From positions 2,294,001 to 2,358,000 of the forward strand of contig JAXMBC010000001.1 in NCBI GenBank assembly GCA_046350055.1: a stretch of DNA of 64,000 nt, written 5' to 3'. The position numbers and the translations under genes were made by a program. The stretch is from JAEUIE01 sp046350055. Its GTDB lineage: Bacteria; Planctomycetota; Planctomycetia; Gemmatales; HRBIN36. This document shows positions 63,297 to 64,000 of this stretch, one piece after another (within the stretch, counting starts at the first letter, position 1; each line of letters begins with the position of its first letter). The notes under the pieces were generated by a model that saw nothing but the letters and a program-made list of their open reading frames with translations, was not told the origin of the DNA and did not search any database.

Positions 63297-64000
63297 TCAG
63301 GACTGGATGAAGTCATGCACTTCCTGCCAGGTCGGCATGGAGGGGCCGGCTCCAAAGCGTTGAACAGAAACAGCTGCTGCACTGTTTGCAAAGGCGACAG
63401 CCTGTTCAAGTGGATCACCGCAGGCCAATCTGCTTGCCAAGGCTCCAACAAAACAGTCGCCTGCCCCGGTACTGTCTATTGCCGATACGCTGTGTCCAAG
63501 TTCACGAACGATGCCTTTCTGATGAATTGCAACGACCCCATCTTTCCCGAGTGTCAACACAACAATCTGTTCCTTGAATGCTTGAAACCTTCGACAGCAG
63601 TCTGCAGCTGTATCAGGCGAAACCACGCTACCCGTTTGCTGATTCAATTCGGTAGCATTCAGGACAACCACATCGGAAAGTGCAAGCAAGTCATCAGGTA
63701 TTTTTTGCGATGGAGACGGATTCAGGATGTTGATGGTGCCTTTCGATTTGCCATGTTTGAAGAAAGCGAGCGTTGTTGACAAGGGGATTTCAAACTGGGC
63801 AACCAGTATGTTGCCCTGAGCAATGCTGTCGAGAAGTACATCGCTTTCGGTGAGCATGCTATTTGCACCAGGGATGACCACAATAGTGTTTTCACCCGTT
63901 TCGTTGACGACGATCACCGCCGTGCCGGAAGCTGCATTATGGACCCGTTTTACCAGACACGTATTCACACCAGCATGTTCCAGAAAGGAGCAGAGTTCTT
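63297..64000 (-). CDS. PfkB-family sugar kinase (ribokinase-like), 5' end beyond window
   Basis: The C-terminal 234 residues of a PfkB carbohydrate kinase; the frame stays open to the right edge (ELCSFLEHAGVNTC reads through it), so the N-terminus lies outside. Marks of the ribokinase group are GENTIVVIPGAN (about the middle), LNPSPSQ, LNATELNQQTG, VVLTLGKDG and the C-terminal signature DSTGAGDCFVGALASRL, with the catalytic Asp in GAGD. It phosphorylates a sugar or nucleoside with ATP; ribose is the most likely substrate by resemblance, but this is not certain. Confidence 0.9.
   Translation of the reverse strand, partial: ELCSFLEHAGVNTCLVKRVHNAASGTAVIVVNETGENTIVVIPGANSMLTESDVLLDSIAQGNILVAQFEIPLSTTLAFFKHGKSKGTINILNPSPSQKIPDDLLALSDVVVLNATELNQQTGSVVSPDTAADCCRRFQAFKEQIVVLTLGKDGVVAIHQKGIVRELGHSVSAIDSTGAGDCFVGALASRLACGDPLEQAVAFANSAAAVSVQRFGAGPSMPTWQEVHDFIQS

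Overview
The window looks like a chromosomal segment from a planctomycete, probably of the Gemmata-like branch. The sequence basis is: an exosortase/PEP-CTERM exopolysaccharide locus, a surface protein with the N-terminal LEDR-type motif common in that phylum, a Tat-exported DUF1501 protein, a planctomycete-type HNH protein, squalene-cyclase-like repeat and FHA proteins, and many secreted proteins of unknown function. This is inferred from protein content; no rRNA is present to confirm it.

Layout. Positions 1-2482 hold a large secreted repeat protein cut by the left edge. Positions 2883-8053 are housekeeping genes: an FMN-dependent 2-hydroxy-acid dehydrogenase, a YihY/BrkB-type membrane protein, a short-chain dehydrogenase, hisI-hisG and an HNH protein. 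A tRNA-Val(GAC) gene follows, with a decayed tyrosine-integrase fragment close behind it. Positions 8702-13765 carry a haem-motif prenyltransferase-repeat lipoprotein, a TPR protein, ettA and two small secreted proteins.

From about 13.8 kb to 60.3 kb the window is almost entirely an exopolysaccharide and protein-sorting locus. It contains a Wza-like export lipoprotein, a PEP-CTERM-locus polysaccharide deacetylase, a 1073-residue cadherin-repeat surface protein, an FkbM methyltransferase, a glycosyltransferase, an acyltransferase, an FHA protein and a PEP-CTERM protein that is a plausible exosortase substrate. A tightly coupled minus-strand operon (37.6 to 26.3 kb) runs PaaK-like ligase, SufS-like PLP enzyme, two glycosyltransferases, sugar epimerase, FemAB-like transferase and giant TPR protein. 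A membrane-tailed PL26/YetA-like protein reads divergently from it. A second minus-strand block (60.3 to 40.3 kb) begins with a NusG paralogue and runs exosortase, Wzz/BY-kinase fusion, EpsI-like protein, glycosyltransferase, double VanZ protein, Wzm/Wzt-type ABC transporter, methyltransferase and four glycosyltransferases. After a 450-base gap it continues with a priming sugar transferase, another glycosyltransferase, an O-antigen-ligase-like protein, a further glycosyltransferase and a hexapeptide acyltransferase.

How the parts probably work together (inference): the priming transferase and glycosyltransferases assemble a lipid-linked glycan. The ABC transporter and/or ligase-type protein export and polymerise or attach it, with the Wzz/kinase and Wza-like protein controlling length and outer-membrane passage. 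The exosortase processes PEP-CTERM proteins, which in studied systems are glycosylated surface or matrix proteins. The NusG paralogue probably helps polymerase through the long operon. Beyond the locus lie an IS5-type transposase relic, a DUF1501 protein, a small secreted protein and a PfkB-family sugar kinase cut by the right edge.
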